Origin: Hyperoplus lanceolatus
Lineage: Eukaryota; Chordata; Actinopteri; Uranoscopiformes; Ammodytidae
Assembly (NCBI GenBank): GCA_026929865.2
Contig: CM049408.1
Span: 6,940,001 to 7,004,000 of the forward strand
Length of the DNA: 64,000 bases
Direction of reading: 5' to 3'
Numbering within the stretch: position 1 is the first letter of the stretch; the number at the start of each line of letters is the position of its first letter. The notes under the pieces are model-generated. The model saw only the letters and a list, made by a program, of their open reading frames with translations, was not told where the DNA came from and ran no database searches. Made by a program: the position numbers and the translations under genes. Positions 34,413 through 44,838 of the stretch are shown here, one piece after another.

Positions 34413-34981
34413 GTGTCCCAATCGAGGGGCCGCATCCTTGTAAGGACGCGGTCGACGTGGTCTTTGAAGGCCATAGCCTATGAAGGCCGAACGAGCGTTG
34501 TTAATTGAGACGGTCTCCGCAGTTCTCGGTTGAAGAATATTTCCGGTTTGCGTAACAAGCCGTTACCTTGCGTGACGACTCGCCGCTCCTGTGCTGCCTA
34601 GCAATCCTGATTGCGGCCAACGTAAACAGCCTTGTCAGCGGAGGAAAAAAGAAAAAGAAATTGCCTACCAGACGTAAAGAAAAAAAAGTACAAGGAAAAA
34701 AATAAAGGAAGATAAAAGTTAAGAAGATGGAGCAACACGTTGCTGTTTTGTTATTTTTTATTTTATTTTATGCCATCTCTGAAAAAAACGCAATGAATCT
34801 TGGGATATGTTTGGCCGCGAAGGATACATCTGTTGGACCCTTCAAAACCGTGAAACGGAGGCTGCATTGCTTGGCCGCACATGAAGGAGCCTTGTAAATG
34901 GGACAAGCCTTTGCGCGACGCTATGACGCAATCGGTCTTCAAATGCAGCCTTCGTAGGCTGCGGCCCCTCGAATGGGACAC
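34413..34981. mobile_element. hAT-like MITE in repeat copy 2
   Basis: Ends GTGTCCCAATCGAGGGGCC (34413) and, inverted, GTGTCCCATTCGAGGGGCC (ending 34981). The interior is AT-rich with no coding motif. A clean target duplication is not visible: CTGACTAC and CTAGGTAC flank it and agree at five of eight positions. Confidence 0.65.
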
Positions 34982-35165
34982 TAGGTACAACTGAAACTGG
35001 AGCACGTCATTGTTCTCAGCCACTCCCTCTGTTTGCTGATTGGACAGGTAAAAATCTGCCAGGGACAAAACCCGCGAATATACCGCGGACCCCGACTGAC
35101 TACTGAAGGGAATTGAAAATTGAGCGGGAGTAGGTACTGTAGGTGGGCGGTGCCAGCCAACTATA

Positions 35166-35410
35166 ATCTTTCATTAGCAACAAAATGTTTTTGTTTTGCT
35201 GAATGGATATGGCAAATATTTAATTTTATCAGAAAGCCCCGCTGATCGCTCAACGAACCGGGCTGAATATGTCAGCTTATGCATTGCTCTGATCGGTTGT
35301 AGTCGGTCGTATTGCTATCCTATTACGTGCAGTGGTATTTGAAATGCACGCTTCTGTGACACCCTTTCAGCTTGAAAGGTCTTTTGCTCATCGCCAGACC
35401 CTACCATAAT
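35166..35410. repeat. Dispersed repeat related (inverted) to 399-540
   Basis: CAGTGGTATTTGAAATGCAC and CTCTGATCGGTTGTAG match, in inverse orientation, the segment near the window start. It ends CGCCAGACCCTACC. Confidence 0.45.
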
Positions 35411-35733
35411 CGTTTGAGATGATAGAGGCTAGCATTTTCCAGTAATGTGTTTCAGATTTCAAAACTTTAAGAACACAATATTCAAAATCAAGCATTTTCC
35501 AAACAAACCATGGTTTATGTAAAACATTTTAATGGATGTCATCTCAAAATAACCTCTGAATCGTGACATTTAAGAAGGTAAAACAGTTGCACTTTTACAT
35601 GTAAACTATCTGTGAAGTGATGTTTGGGGATAATTAGGTGGGTGTTTGTGCCAGCTCTTTAAAGGAACACTGAATGTGTCACTTTTCTTATTTGGTGCAC
35701 AAAGGCTCTGAAGAACAAAGGCACACCAGCAGC

Positions 35734-35734
<1 letters not shown>

Positions 35735-35782
<48 letters not shown>
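35735..35782. repeat. (GT)n microsatellite
   Basis: An uninterrupted GT run of about 23 units. Confidence 0.93.
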
Positions 35783-35783
<1 letters not shown>

Positions 35784-38650
35784 AACCTCTGCTGCACACA
35801 CACCACTCCTGCTGTGACAGACAGAGAGCAGCAAATTGAGGGCGATACTTGACTTTGCCACATCCCTAGGAAGCAGGCATGCCATCTTTTATTGTGGCCT
35901 GCAGTGTGTGTGGGTGACTGGGTTTCGGATGCTTGCGTGCTCACAGGTTCTGAGTGGGGATATGCATGAATAATTTAAACTGCAAATGCCTGAGTTTGTT
36001 TTATTGTGAGACACAGAGATCCTGTTGTATTAAGGAAAGCATTGAAGTGAAAATAATGGAGGGGTCTTGAATTTGAAGTTTTATTATGGATATAATAATA
36101 AAATGAGCTTCGACAACGTACGGATGTCTATTCCTGTGGACGGACATTTAAAAAAAAAAATGCGTACCTATTCTGATATGGAGATAGAATGTTTGCTGCA
36201 GACTTGGCCGGATGAAAATATAAAAAAACAATAGGATACAGCCATAAACTGTATACACATACAATGCACAAAAACCCAAACCTGCGTGTTTTCAAAACAG
36301 GAAGACACATTGTGACAATGTCCATCAATATGTCCGTCTTTTGTAGTATGAAGACAAGACTCAAGTGGCAAATTTGAGGACTTCTTGCTTGACTAACACT
36401 GATAAAAGACTCGACTTGACTTTGACTAGGTCTTCATGACTTGAGACTTGACTTGAGACTTGAGACAGATCACTCAAAATTACTTCACTTTTTAAAAGTT
36501 AGATTACGTTAGAAATGATGTTTTATTTTGAAACATGATCGGTGATTTTACAGTGAAATGCACGCAGCACGTTGCACGGACAAACAGCGTCAGCAGGTCA
36601 ACACAGGAGCAGCAGTCATGGAGGCGGCTAGCCTTCTTCCCTCCCCTTTTCACGTCGTCAAGTCATTAGTGTGGCTTAAATTCATTTTCACTGACGAAAT
36701 TACTATCAGTCAATTAATGTGTTAATATTGAACACATTCTTCTATGTGGGCGTCCAGGGATGACTTTTTTTATGGTTTATTTTGAAGTTAAGTCCACTGA
36801 CATTAATTCAATTATTTACGGTCTTCCTAAATGATATTAAACAAGTTTTGAAGAGTGGGATACTTTCAGATAGCAAGAACAGAAAGTGGCAATTATCTTT
36901 TTCTAAGTGGCCACACTAGAAATGAGTGACAGGAAGTCTTCTCAGTCAAGAATGTCCCTTTCCACTTTTATGTCTGATGCATTTATTCAAAAACCAGTCA
37001 ACAGTTTTGACAGCAGAGTGTCATGGCCATCGTGATAAGCGGGAGCCGTCTCGGCCATTATCATAACTGCCTTTTTAATGTGTATTTATTTATTATCTGT
37101 TTTGAGCAGATCCTATTGAAATGAAGGATAGTTAAATGGCAGTGTAAGTTATTATTCATGCATACCCACATTGTCTTTAATTAATGTTAGGAAAAATAAA
37201 CTCTAATTTGTGATATTATGCCCCCCCCATTAATATGCATTTACTCTTGTATAATCAATTGATCCATTGACATATTCTTTACATTTGACTTTAAGAAATG
37301 ATTCACTTCAGTCTCAGTTTGGAGGCTGAGCAATAAAAACTGAAGCTGATCTCCCATGAGATAAGATACATTCCTAAGGTAGAGGTTCTGTTAGAACAAA
37401 GGGCCTTCTGGCCAAGCGCGTCTTGGAGGCTGCTCCGGGCCGGGGGAGGAAAACTTCATGATCTCTGGTTTCAGACAAGAGGAGGACACTGAAATCTGTC
37501 TGACAACAACATTCGACCAATCAGCAGACATGTTAGACAATATAATACTCTGATGTAGAGAAGGACTTCACTTCTTCTGGCTTTTTTGTCCTGTCAACCT
37601 GCCTTGTCAATTTACTCAAATAAAATACTGAGGCCTAGATCCTGGATTTTTACACCTTTGTCGATAGTCATTTTTCCTTCATAAATAGGCATTTTTACAC
37701 GTACCTTTCATTAATCCATGGGATGGAAATAAGTGAATACAAAATGATACAGTGAAAATGCACCAGGAACCAACCTAACAATGTACAATGTGTAATACTG
37801 GGATGTGCTTCATGGCTCAATGAAAATGTGTAGTTGAAATGGTTAACTCATTAGTTGTTTTTCTGGCCTGGATTCCAACTGACAAATATAATATGCCAGT
37901 TTGTGATGGTACATTAACTATACTGCTCTGGGGGTCTGGATGGAGTTACATTTTTGGCTTTGAGATGGAAGAATGGCTCGTTTGGTTTGACCTCACTAAT
38001 ATAAATGAGTTCCATATTTTCTCATTTGCAGTTATATATCCAAAAGTAACACAGCATGACTGCCACTGTGTCCTACTGACTCTAACCTTATTAGAAGAAA
38101 CAACTGAAACAAAAAAATATATATTCCATGGGAGTAAACAATAACTACCACGTACTCACCACAACCTTATGACACACAAATTGGAGGACAAATGGTTTGG
38201 TCTGAACACCTGTGAACTGCAATGTTTTGCTGCATTGATCTGTCACTGTGGCAAATGGCCCACAGCAGACTGACTCTCTTCTTTGCAAACTGCATTTTCC
38301 TCTTTCCGTTTGCCTTTTAAAATGTCAAACAGCCATGCTTGTTGATGCTCTGGAAATAGAACAGACAGCTCGTTAGGTTGCATGCTCTGTCTCTGCGTGA
38401 TTTTAATATGGTTTTACTTGGTTTTTATACCTTTTAAACCTGCTTCACCTTGCGCTATCTTTGCCTTTCTGCATGGATTAATTTTGGAAATCAGAGTGGA
38501 TTGTTGCTCTGCTTTGCCCTGCTGGCGTTCTCCACCTGCAGCCAGCGTTCACCTGCTGCTCCTCCTCCCTGCCTGTCTACCTGCTATCTCTGCTAGCCTG
38601 GGTCAGGTATCTCTCTCCACACTCTGCCCTCCTGCTCCTTGCCCCCCGCC

Positions 38651-38651
<1 letters not shown>
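35783..38651. other. Intergenic, nothing firm
   Basis: Contains an ACTTGAG-rich run (36340-36475) and a segment at 37330-37660 with a TATAATA word and AATAAAATACTGAGG that is vaguely LTR-like but has no defined ends. The frame at 37839-38144 has no known domain. Confidence 0.3.

Positions 38652-38734
<83 letters not shown>
38652..38734. repeat. (CA)n microsatellite, left part
   Basis: A CA run of about 41 units ending at the left end of the hAT-type element. A shorter CA run continues at 40643-40665 on its far side. Confidence 0.95.
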
Positions 38735-38738
<4 letters not shown>

Positions 38739-39028
38739 GCCGTCGTATAGGGGGTAAAGGTTATGACGAATATAAGGGCCCACAGCCAGCTAGGGCCCAC
38801 ACAGCCCCCAGTAGAATATATGACAAAATGATTATGCATACAGTGGACTAATATATAATCATACGAATGAGTCCAAATTAAAACAAAGCCACAAGTCATA
38901 CGATATTCTAATTTTAATAATGTCAATAACCCCCTTGGCCCCTTCTTAAAAAATGGTTTGGTCCACCCCGCGGTTCATTCTTCCTCATTGAAATTAAGTG
39001 AGCGCGAGCGAACTCCAGCAGGGCGAGG

Positions 39029-39169
39029 ATGCCCCCCAAAAAGCACAAGTTCGCACACCAGATAAGAGTTGAGAAGGAGGCCAGGAGTATAAGCAGCAGA
39101 GCAGGGGCCCAGGACATCAAAAACGTTTTTCCTAATTATGGTGAGAGTAAAACTACAGAGGGAGGCTGA
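39029..39169 (+). pseudogene. Possible hAT transposase N-terminus
   Basis: A 46-residue frame opens MPPKKHKFAHQIRVEKEARS and ends after GESKTTEGG. Lysine-rich starts like this open many ZMYM/Ac-type hAT transposases in fish. No catalytic motif is present, so this is an internal-deletion remnant or chance. Confidence 0.3.
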
Positions 39170-39258
39170 AACAATTAGCCTGCTACTTGTTCATTCATAA
39201 CATTACCTTTGACGGGGTGCAGGCTGAATCCCACGTTAGCTGTCATCTGACCAATAGA

Positions 39259-39613
39259 GTCCAGCTGCAGCCCCGGAGAATGACACCCTGGCGTGACGGA
39301 AGTAACCGTGGTGTGACGGGAGAGGTTAGAATATAGATAGAACATTGACGGAACACGGCGGCGGCCATCTTGAGTACGTCACGTCAAACAATAACAAGAC
39401 AGCAGACCGATACTAAGTTTGTGTTATTTATATTGTTTTAGCGATTAGGTTCAGGCATCACAGTTGGGTGGTTAGGGTTAGGGTTAGTGACATAGCAGAC
39501 ATGTCATGGAAGCTAAATAGTCAAAAATCACTTCCGTCACACCACGGTTACTTCCGTCACGCCAGGGTGTCGTTGTCACGCCAGGGTGTCGTTCTCCGGG
39601 GCTGCAGCTGGAC
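39259..39613. mobile_element. MITE with 61-bp inverted arms and telomere-like core
   Basis: The left arm (39259-39319) begins GTCCAGCTGCAGCCCCGGAG. The right arm (39534-39613) is its inverse except for a 19-nt tandem duplication GTCACGCCAGGGTGTCGTT (39556-39574 and 39575-39593). The core carries GGTTAGGGTTAGGGTTAG (39470-39487). There is no coding capacity, and the target duplication is not clear. Confidence 0.85.
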
Positions 39614-39645
39614 CCTACTCCATCTGGCCGCGCTACACTCTGATC

Positions 39646-39688
39646 AAGTCGCCAGTTCATAAAAAAAAAAAAAAAGTCGCCAGTTCAT
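39646..39688. repeat. Poly(A) insertion scar with 13-15 bp direct repeat
   Basis: AAGTCGCCAGTTCAT (39646-39660) is followed by 15 A residues (39661-39675) and then GTCGCCAGTTCAT (39676-39688). This is the layout of a target-primed retrotransposition in which only the poly(A) tail was copied. Confidence 0.75.
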
Positions 39689-39851
39689 TGTAGAGCAACG
39701 GTTCCTACAGTGACTATGTGTTTAACACATATTACTGTCTGACAGTGCTCCAGTAGCCTATGCGCCCATTCAGAGGCTGCATTGAATTGTATTATGACGC
39801 ATTCAACTTCTACTCGGTAATTATGAGCATCTGACGATGGTCAGTTACGTT

Positions 39852-40642
39852 CAGGGCCGTCGGACTGCGGACAGGCTTGGGGGGCCCAAGGCAGAGGGGG
39901 GCTGCACCCAAAAAAAATAAAAACGTATTTTTATTTTTTACTGGCTCAATATAGGCCCCTGATCTTTGAAGGCCCAGAACATTTTTATTTAGGAAGAAAA
40001 AAAACGGATATCAGGGGCCTTTCATTCGTCAGTACATTTTTGTTATTTTTGAAATAGCCTAACATTGTTCAGGACTACGAAGATCGCCGGCCTATATTGG
40101 GCCATTAAAAAATACAAACGAAGGGAAAAAATTCCTGAAGCTGACTGGATTTTTTAAACATGTACATTTCTTCTTTCTCCTTTTTGGTCATTCTGTGTCT
40201 ATACATTATTCTAGAAAATAGTACTAAATAGCTTACATAGGAAACAGTTGATTTAGCCTTAGTTTTCTTCTCAAAGTGCACCAGGTTGATGAATTTTACT
40301 TTAACATTTAAAAAAAAAAAATCCGGGGGAGCACTCCCCCGGACCCCCCTACAAGGTCCAGGGTCCACGACACGGTCTCGCAAATTCCTGTGAGAAACAC
40401 TGTGTGTGTGCATGGTTATTAAGAGTCATTATACCAGGGGTTGTGTTCAAGTATGCGTAATGATTTGGTCATTCTTCAATAGAAACATTGTGTTGTTATC
40501 TGGCTCATAGAGGGACCAGTCACTCATAAGTTTTGGACTATAGACAAACATAGCTTTTACATGTTTGTATTGTAAGACCGCCTCTCAGAGGGCCCATCAG
40601 GACTTCCTGTATAGGGGCCCAGAATGTGGTGCAACGCCCCTG
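39852..40642. repeat. Second hAT-like left end and shared right end
   Basis: CAGGGCCGTCGGACTGCGG at 39852 repeats the left end seen at 38735. GGGGGGCCC and GGGCCC words occur in both, and the right end is shared at 40642. It contains a 10-bp-stem palindrome TCCGGGGGAG-CA-CTCCCCCGGA (40322-40343). Confidence 0.45.
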
Positions 40643-40665
40643 CGCACACGCACACACACACACAC
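40643..40665. repeat. (CA)n microsatellite, right part
   Basis: A CA run on the far side of the hAT-type element, probably the continuation of 38652-38734. Confidence 0.75.
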
Positions 40666-41010
40666 CCAGTGACTTTGCGCGTCTCATACGTGTCTTTATC
40701 CGATCACGGACTATGGGACCGACACGGCGCCTCGTAGCCCTGCTACTTGCGGTAGCATATTGGGGCTACGTTGGTAGCCCGTGCGAGTGAGCCGGAGAGA
40801 CTGCTCTCGTCTCCGGTTCTACCTAGCTCTCAAACATGTACTTTCTGTATCAACTCAATACAATTACCGAGTCAATCTGCCACCATTGTGCCTGCTAAAC
40901 TGCCTATCGGTTTGTTGTGTAGTTATGCACTCAAAACATATTGCATTGTCCCCTTGAATGCTCTCTTATTTTCAATTCATTGCACAGACGCGAACTCTAA
41001 CTCAGGCAAG

Positions 41011-41082
41011 ATGTTTAAATCACGGTGCTTGATTGTGTTGCTGTTATTGTTATCTGGTGATGTTCAGTCTAACCCTGGTCCT
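41011..41082 (+). other. 2A-like ribosome-skipping motif with hydrophobic leader
   Basis: The first in-frame ATG of the LINE frame opens MFKSRCLIVLLLLLSGD, running straight into GDVQSNPGP. The 2A consensus is D(V/I)ExNPGP; here the E is Q. In known 2A peptides the bond between the last G (codon 41077-41079) and P (41080-41082) is not made, releasing the upstream peptide. 2A-like peptides are known from several APE-type LINEs, some acting also as signal sequences. The hydrophobic run fits that dual role. Activity is inferred, not shown. Confidence 0.7.
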
Positions 41083-42336
41083 GATTTAAATTGTATTCAA
41101 ACTGCTGCTGATTTTAGCTCAAGATCTGGTTTGGGCATTATTCATTTAAATGTCCGTAGTCTTCTACCTAAAATAAACTTTGTTAGAGTTTGGGCACAGA
41201 CAACTAATGCTGATATAATTGTAATTTCTGAGAGTTGGCTGAACAAGTCTATTAATGATAGTGTTGTTTCTATTAATGGTTACAATATAAGTCGTGTTGA
41301 TCGTGTCAAACGTGGTGGTGGAATAATTGTGTACTCAAAATGTAATTTCCACACTAAAGTATTGATCAAGAAGTCAATACCAAATCAGTTGGAAATTTTA
41401 GCTTTACAGGTTGAGTTGTCCAAGGGCTGTCATATTACTGTTGTTGGTTGCTATAGACCTCCTTCTGCAGCTAAGGAAACCTTGTCCTCCTTATCTAATA
41501 TTCTTTCTAAATTATCTGACAATGAGATAGCCCTCTGTGGTGATCTAAACTGGGACTGGCAGTCACCAGTCTCAAATGAATTTAAAACATACTGTAACTC
41601 AATGAATTTTTCACAATTAGTTGATTCCCCCACTCGTCCAAACCTTAAGTGCCCAGAAAAATCTACTCTAATAGATTTGTTTATAACTAATAATCCTCAT
41701 AAGTATACCCCTGTAAGTGTATTTCCGTATGACGTGAGTGACCACTGTGTTATTGCAGGTGTCAGGGATACTAGAATTCCAAAAGTTAAACCTCGTTACA
41801 TCACAAAACGTGATACTAAACACTTTAGTGAACAGGTCTACAGATTTGATCTACATTTTGTGGATTGGAACAGGATCTCCCTAATACCCGATGTTGAACT
41901 AGCCTGGTCTTATTTTGCTGAAATGCTTACGCCAATCATTGATAAACATGCCCCTTATAAAAGGTATCGAGTTAAGGGCAGGGAAAATCCATGGTTCTCT
42001 GAAGAATTGTCAAATTTAATTCAAGAAAGAAATTATTTTTGGGCAAAAGCAAGAAAGTTGAACACTGATGTTCTCTGGACTACTTTTAGATGCCTAAGGA
42101 ATAAATGTACTGCCTTAGTGAAGAAGGCCAAATCTAGCTTTTATCTTTCCCTTACAACTGAAAATTTGAATAACTCACGAAAATTCTGGCAGACATTCAA
42201 ATCTCTATCTCGAAATAACTCTCCTAGTCTTCCAACTTCCATTGTGTCAGAGTCTGCCACTATACATGACAGAGCTGAGATGCTCAATTGTTTTAATAAG
42301 TATTTTGTTTCTTCAGGTTTTCTTTTTGATACTTAA
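41011..42336 (+). pseudogene. LINE ORF2, N-terminal part: APE-type endonuclease
   Basis: After the 2A-like motif comes an apurinic-type endonuclease, which nicks target DNA to prime reverse transcription. Visible motifs: IIHLNVRSLLPKI (asparagine), VISESWL (catalytic glutamate), YRPPSA, LCGDLNWDW (aspartate and asparagine), STLIDLFITNN and SDHCVI (catalytic histidine). A linker follows to NKYFVSSGFLFDT and a TAA. The same protein continues one base out of frame as LNTPNTTMAPLAFAEPP, so a single T seems lost at about 42333. The rest of the frame is open and the catalytic residues look intact. The start at 41011 is the first ATG; the frame is open further upstream without ATG. Confidence 0.85.
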
Positions 42337-43980
42337 ATACGCCGAATACTACAATGGCTCCACTTGCTTTTGCTGAACCCCCTTTGGATAATAAATTTAA
42401 CTTTAGACCCTTCACTGTTTCGGAAGTACATAAAGCCCTTATGAAATTAGATTCCCAAAAACCAACAGGGCCAGATAATATAGGTGTTTATTTTCTAAAA
42501 CTTGCCACAGATTTTATTGCAGAGCCACTGACCTACATTTTTAATTTAACTCTAACTAGTAAGGAAATCCCAAAAATATGGAAAACAGCAAACGTTCTTC
42601 CCCTCTTAAAAGGTGGTGAACCGTCCAGCCTCAGTAACTACAGGCCTATTTCAAATCTGTCTCCTTTAGCCAAGATTTTAGAAAGCCTGGTTAGTGATCA
42701 GTTGAAGGATTTCTTGAGTCTTAATGACATTTTATCTTGTTTTCAATCGGGTTTTAGAAAATCACACAGTACAGTCACAGCAGCTACTAAAGTAGTAAAT
42801 GATATTATTATGGCCCTGGATGGCAAAAAACACTGTGCTTCTCTTTTTATTGATTTTTCCAAGGCCTTTGATACGGTGGATCATGAGGTATTATTGCAAA
42901 GATTGGCTAATATAGGACTGTCTAATTCTGCTGTTGGTTGGTTTTCTAACTAACTATCTTTCAGATAGGACTCAATGTGTCAAAATTGATGATTGCTCCT
43001 CTGATACTATGGCTGTCCACAAGGGGGTGCCACAAGGCTCTATATTAGGTCCCTTGTTGTTTACAATTTATATCAATGATTTGGGAAAATATGTTCAAAA
43101 TGCAAATGCCCATTTTTATGCTGACGATACTATTATTTATTGTTTTGGAGAATCTGTGTTAATGGCTGTTGAACACTTGCAAGTTGCTTTTAAAGAAATG
43201 GAAGCCCAACTCCTGTCTTTAAGACTAGTACTTAATGTAGATAAAACTAAAATGATGACCTTCACTAAATCCTGGGATACAACTAACTGTTGGCCCACTT
43301 TATTTACAGTTCAAGGTACACTTATTGAGACTGTTACCACTTATAAATACCTTGGTATCATCCTTGACAATAATTTGTCTTTTAAACCCCATATTGAGAA
43401 CCTGACAAAGAAACTCAAAGTGAGACTGGGCTTTTATTTCAGGCATAAATCCTGTTTTTCTTTTGTTTCTAAAAAAAGGCTAATTGCGGCTACTTTTATT
43501 CCATTACTAGATTATGGTGACGTACTGTACATGAATGCCTGCTCCACTTCACTTCATATGCTTGATGCTACATATCATTGTGCTTTAAGATTCATCACCG
43601 GCTGTAAATCACTCACCCATCATTGCACCCTGTATTCCAAAGTAGTCTGGCTGTCATTGTCAGCTCGCAGGGTTCTTCACTGGTACACCTTCATTTACAA
43701 AGCAATTACTGGACTACTCCCCTCATATCTCTGCACATACCTCACTTTTAAATCAGATTCATCACACAGTTTACACTCTCTGGACTTTCTTTCCACCTCT
43801 GTCCCCAGAACCCGTACTGAGTTTGGGAAGAGGGCTTTCATGTACTCTGCTCCCTCCGTCTGGAACACTATACAAAAAACACTCAAATTACAGGAACTCA
43901 TCACCATGACTGATTTTAAAACTCGAATTACATGTTTCTTAATGGTGAATTTTAGAGTGTGTAAATGTTTCACTGTGTAG
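42336..43980 (+). pseudogene. LINE ORF2, C-terminal part: reverse transcriptase
   Basis: The polymerase that copies LINE RNA into the nicked target. Motifs in order: LDSQKPTGPDNI, NYRPISNLS, FIDFSKAFDTVDH (first metal aspartate, about 42847-42885), GVPQGSILGPLLFTIYIND (about 43027-43083), the active site FYADDTIIY (43114-43140), LNVDKTKMM, TYKYLGIILD and the C-terminal FGKRAFMYSAPSVWNTIQ. An AACT AACT repeat at about 42946-42953 shifts the frame after VGWFSN; one AACT fewer would give GWFSNYLSD. Stop at 43978-43980. All catalytic residues are present, so the copy was inactivated by only small changes. Confidence 0.88.
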
Positions 43981-44226
43981 TATTTTATCATTTCCTCAAA
44001 ATTGTTTTTCTTCACCCATTGGAATGTATTTGTCTCTGTCTTCTCATGTCTGTGCTTTTTTATTATGTTCTCATGTCTGTGCTTTCGTCTCTGTTTTCTC
44101 ATGTCTACTTTCTTTTTATGTTTGTCTTGTATTTGATTCATTTTAGCTGCTGCCATTTTGGCCAGGCCTTGCTCGGAAAAGAGGTCATTTGACCTCAAGC
44201 AATTTGCTTGATTAAATAAAGGTTAA

Positions 44227-44834
44227 AGTGGACCTATGATGCTTTTTGACTTTTATGACCTATAAACGTTGTGATGATGATTTATAGTCATGCTTAACCA
44301 TACTAAATTATCAAATAATGACTTACATGCATTTCGACGTATTCCCTGCTGACCGTCTGGGGTGTCTGTGCAGAGCACTAGACACTATTCTAGCCAGTCA
44401 CGTGTTCAAAGCGGCTTGACGCTTTGTAACTTCGTGACGTCGCATGTAACTTTGTGAAGTCACTACGCGGATGTTTCCATGTATGGTAATGCTGTCACTT
44501 CCCTGTTTGCGTCTGCCTCGCGCCCTTATAGGTCCATGCTTGCGCTTCCCGCCACTGAAAGTGTTCCGGAAGGAAGGTAACCAATCACAACGGAGTGGGG
44601 TTTGCAGGAGGGGGGGGGGGAGGCGAGCGAAGATTGCCGAAGCACAGGCGGAGGGAGCGGAGATGCCCGAAGCACACACACTCAAGTGTTGACAGGACGT
44701 GTTGGATCGCAAAAATAAGAGAAAGAGCTTCCCGAAAATCTACATAGTTTTTTGTGATGTGATTCGTGTCAGGTTGCTCTATGGCAGTGTAAAACAAGAA
44801 ATTAAGACCAGAAAAGTAGTATAATAGGTCCTCT
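44227..44834 (+). mobile_element. TTAA-flanked MITE in the LINE tail
   Basis: Ends AGTGGACCTATGAT (44227) and, inverted, AGAGGACCTATTAT (ending 44834). TTAA sits on both sides (44223-44226 and 44835-44838). The left TTAA is part of the LINE tail GGTTAAA. 608 bp, no coding motif. TTAA targeting points to piggyBac- or Kolobok-type transposases. A truncated copy in the opposite orientation lies at 48772-49072. Confidence 0.8.
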
Positions 44835-44838
44835 TTAA

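Larger units (their letters stand above)
33106..35165. repeat. Dispersed repeat, copy 2, split by two insertions
   Basis: Collinear with 32720-33105 but interrupted by element B (33257-34380) and by a hAT-like MITE (34413-34981). The right end GGCGGTGCCAGCCAACTA corresponds to GGCGGAGCCAGACTAT of copy 1. The two copies lie head to tail. Confidence 0.75.
38735..40642 (+). mobile_element. hAT-type element inserted in a (CA)n tract
   Basis: Left end CAGGGCCGTCGTATAGGGGG; right end, inverted, CAGGGGCGTTGCACCACATT. Both outer flanks are CA repeats: CACACACA on the left and CGCACACG, then CACACA, on the right. This fits an 8-bp duplication with two changes. It carries a possible transposase N-terminus (39029-39169), a MITE (39259-39613) and a second left-like end at 39852, so it may be two related elements joined or nested. 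Confidence 0.6.
40667..44222 (+). mobile_element. Nearly full-length L2-group LINE
   Basis: This carries an endonuclease/reverse transcriptase reading frame (41011-43980) broken by two small indels, preceded by GC-rich sequence with an open frame back to 40771 that has no in-frame ATG. It is followed by a 3' UTR (43981-44222) ending GGCCAGGCCTTGCTCGGAAA, then AATAAA (44215) and GGTTAAA. The 5' boundary is not defined, and no separate ORF1 protein is seen. The 3' tail is interrupted by a TTAA-flanked element at 44227. Confidence 0.88.

Noticed and set aside
36340-36475. CRISPR-like or regulated repeat array
   Set aside because: The ACTTGAG repeats are irregular and have no spacers; this is simple degenerate repetition in animal DNA.
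38382-38926. Open frames across the (CA)n tract
   Set aside because: The length is created by the dinucleotide repeat, which has no stops in several frames.
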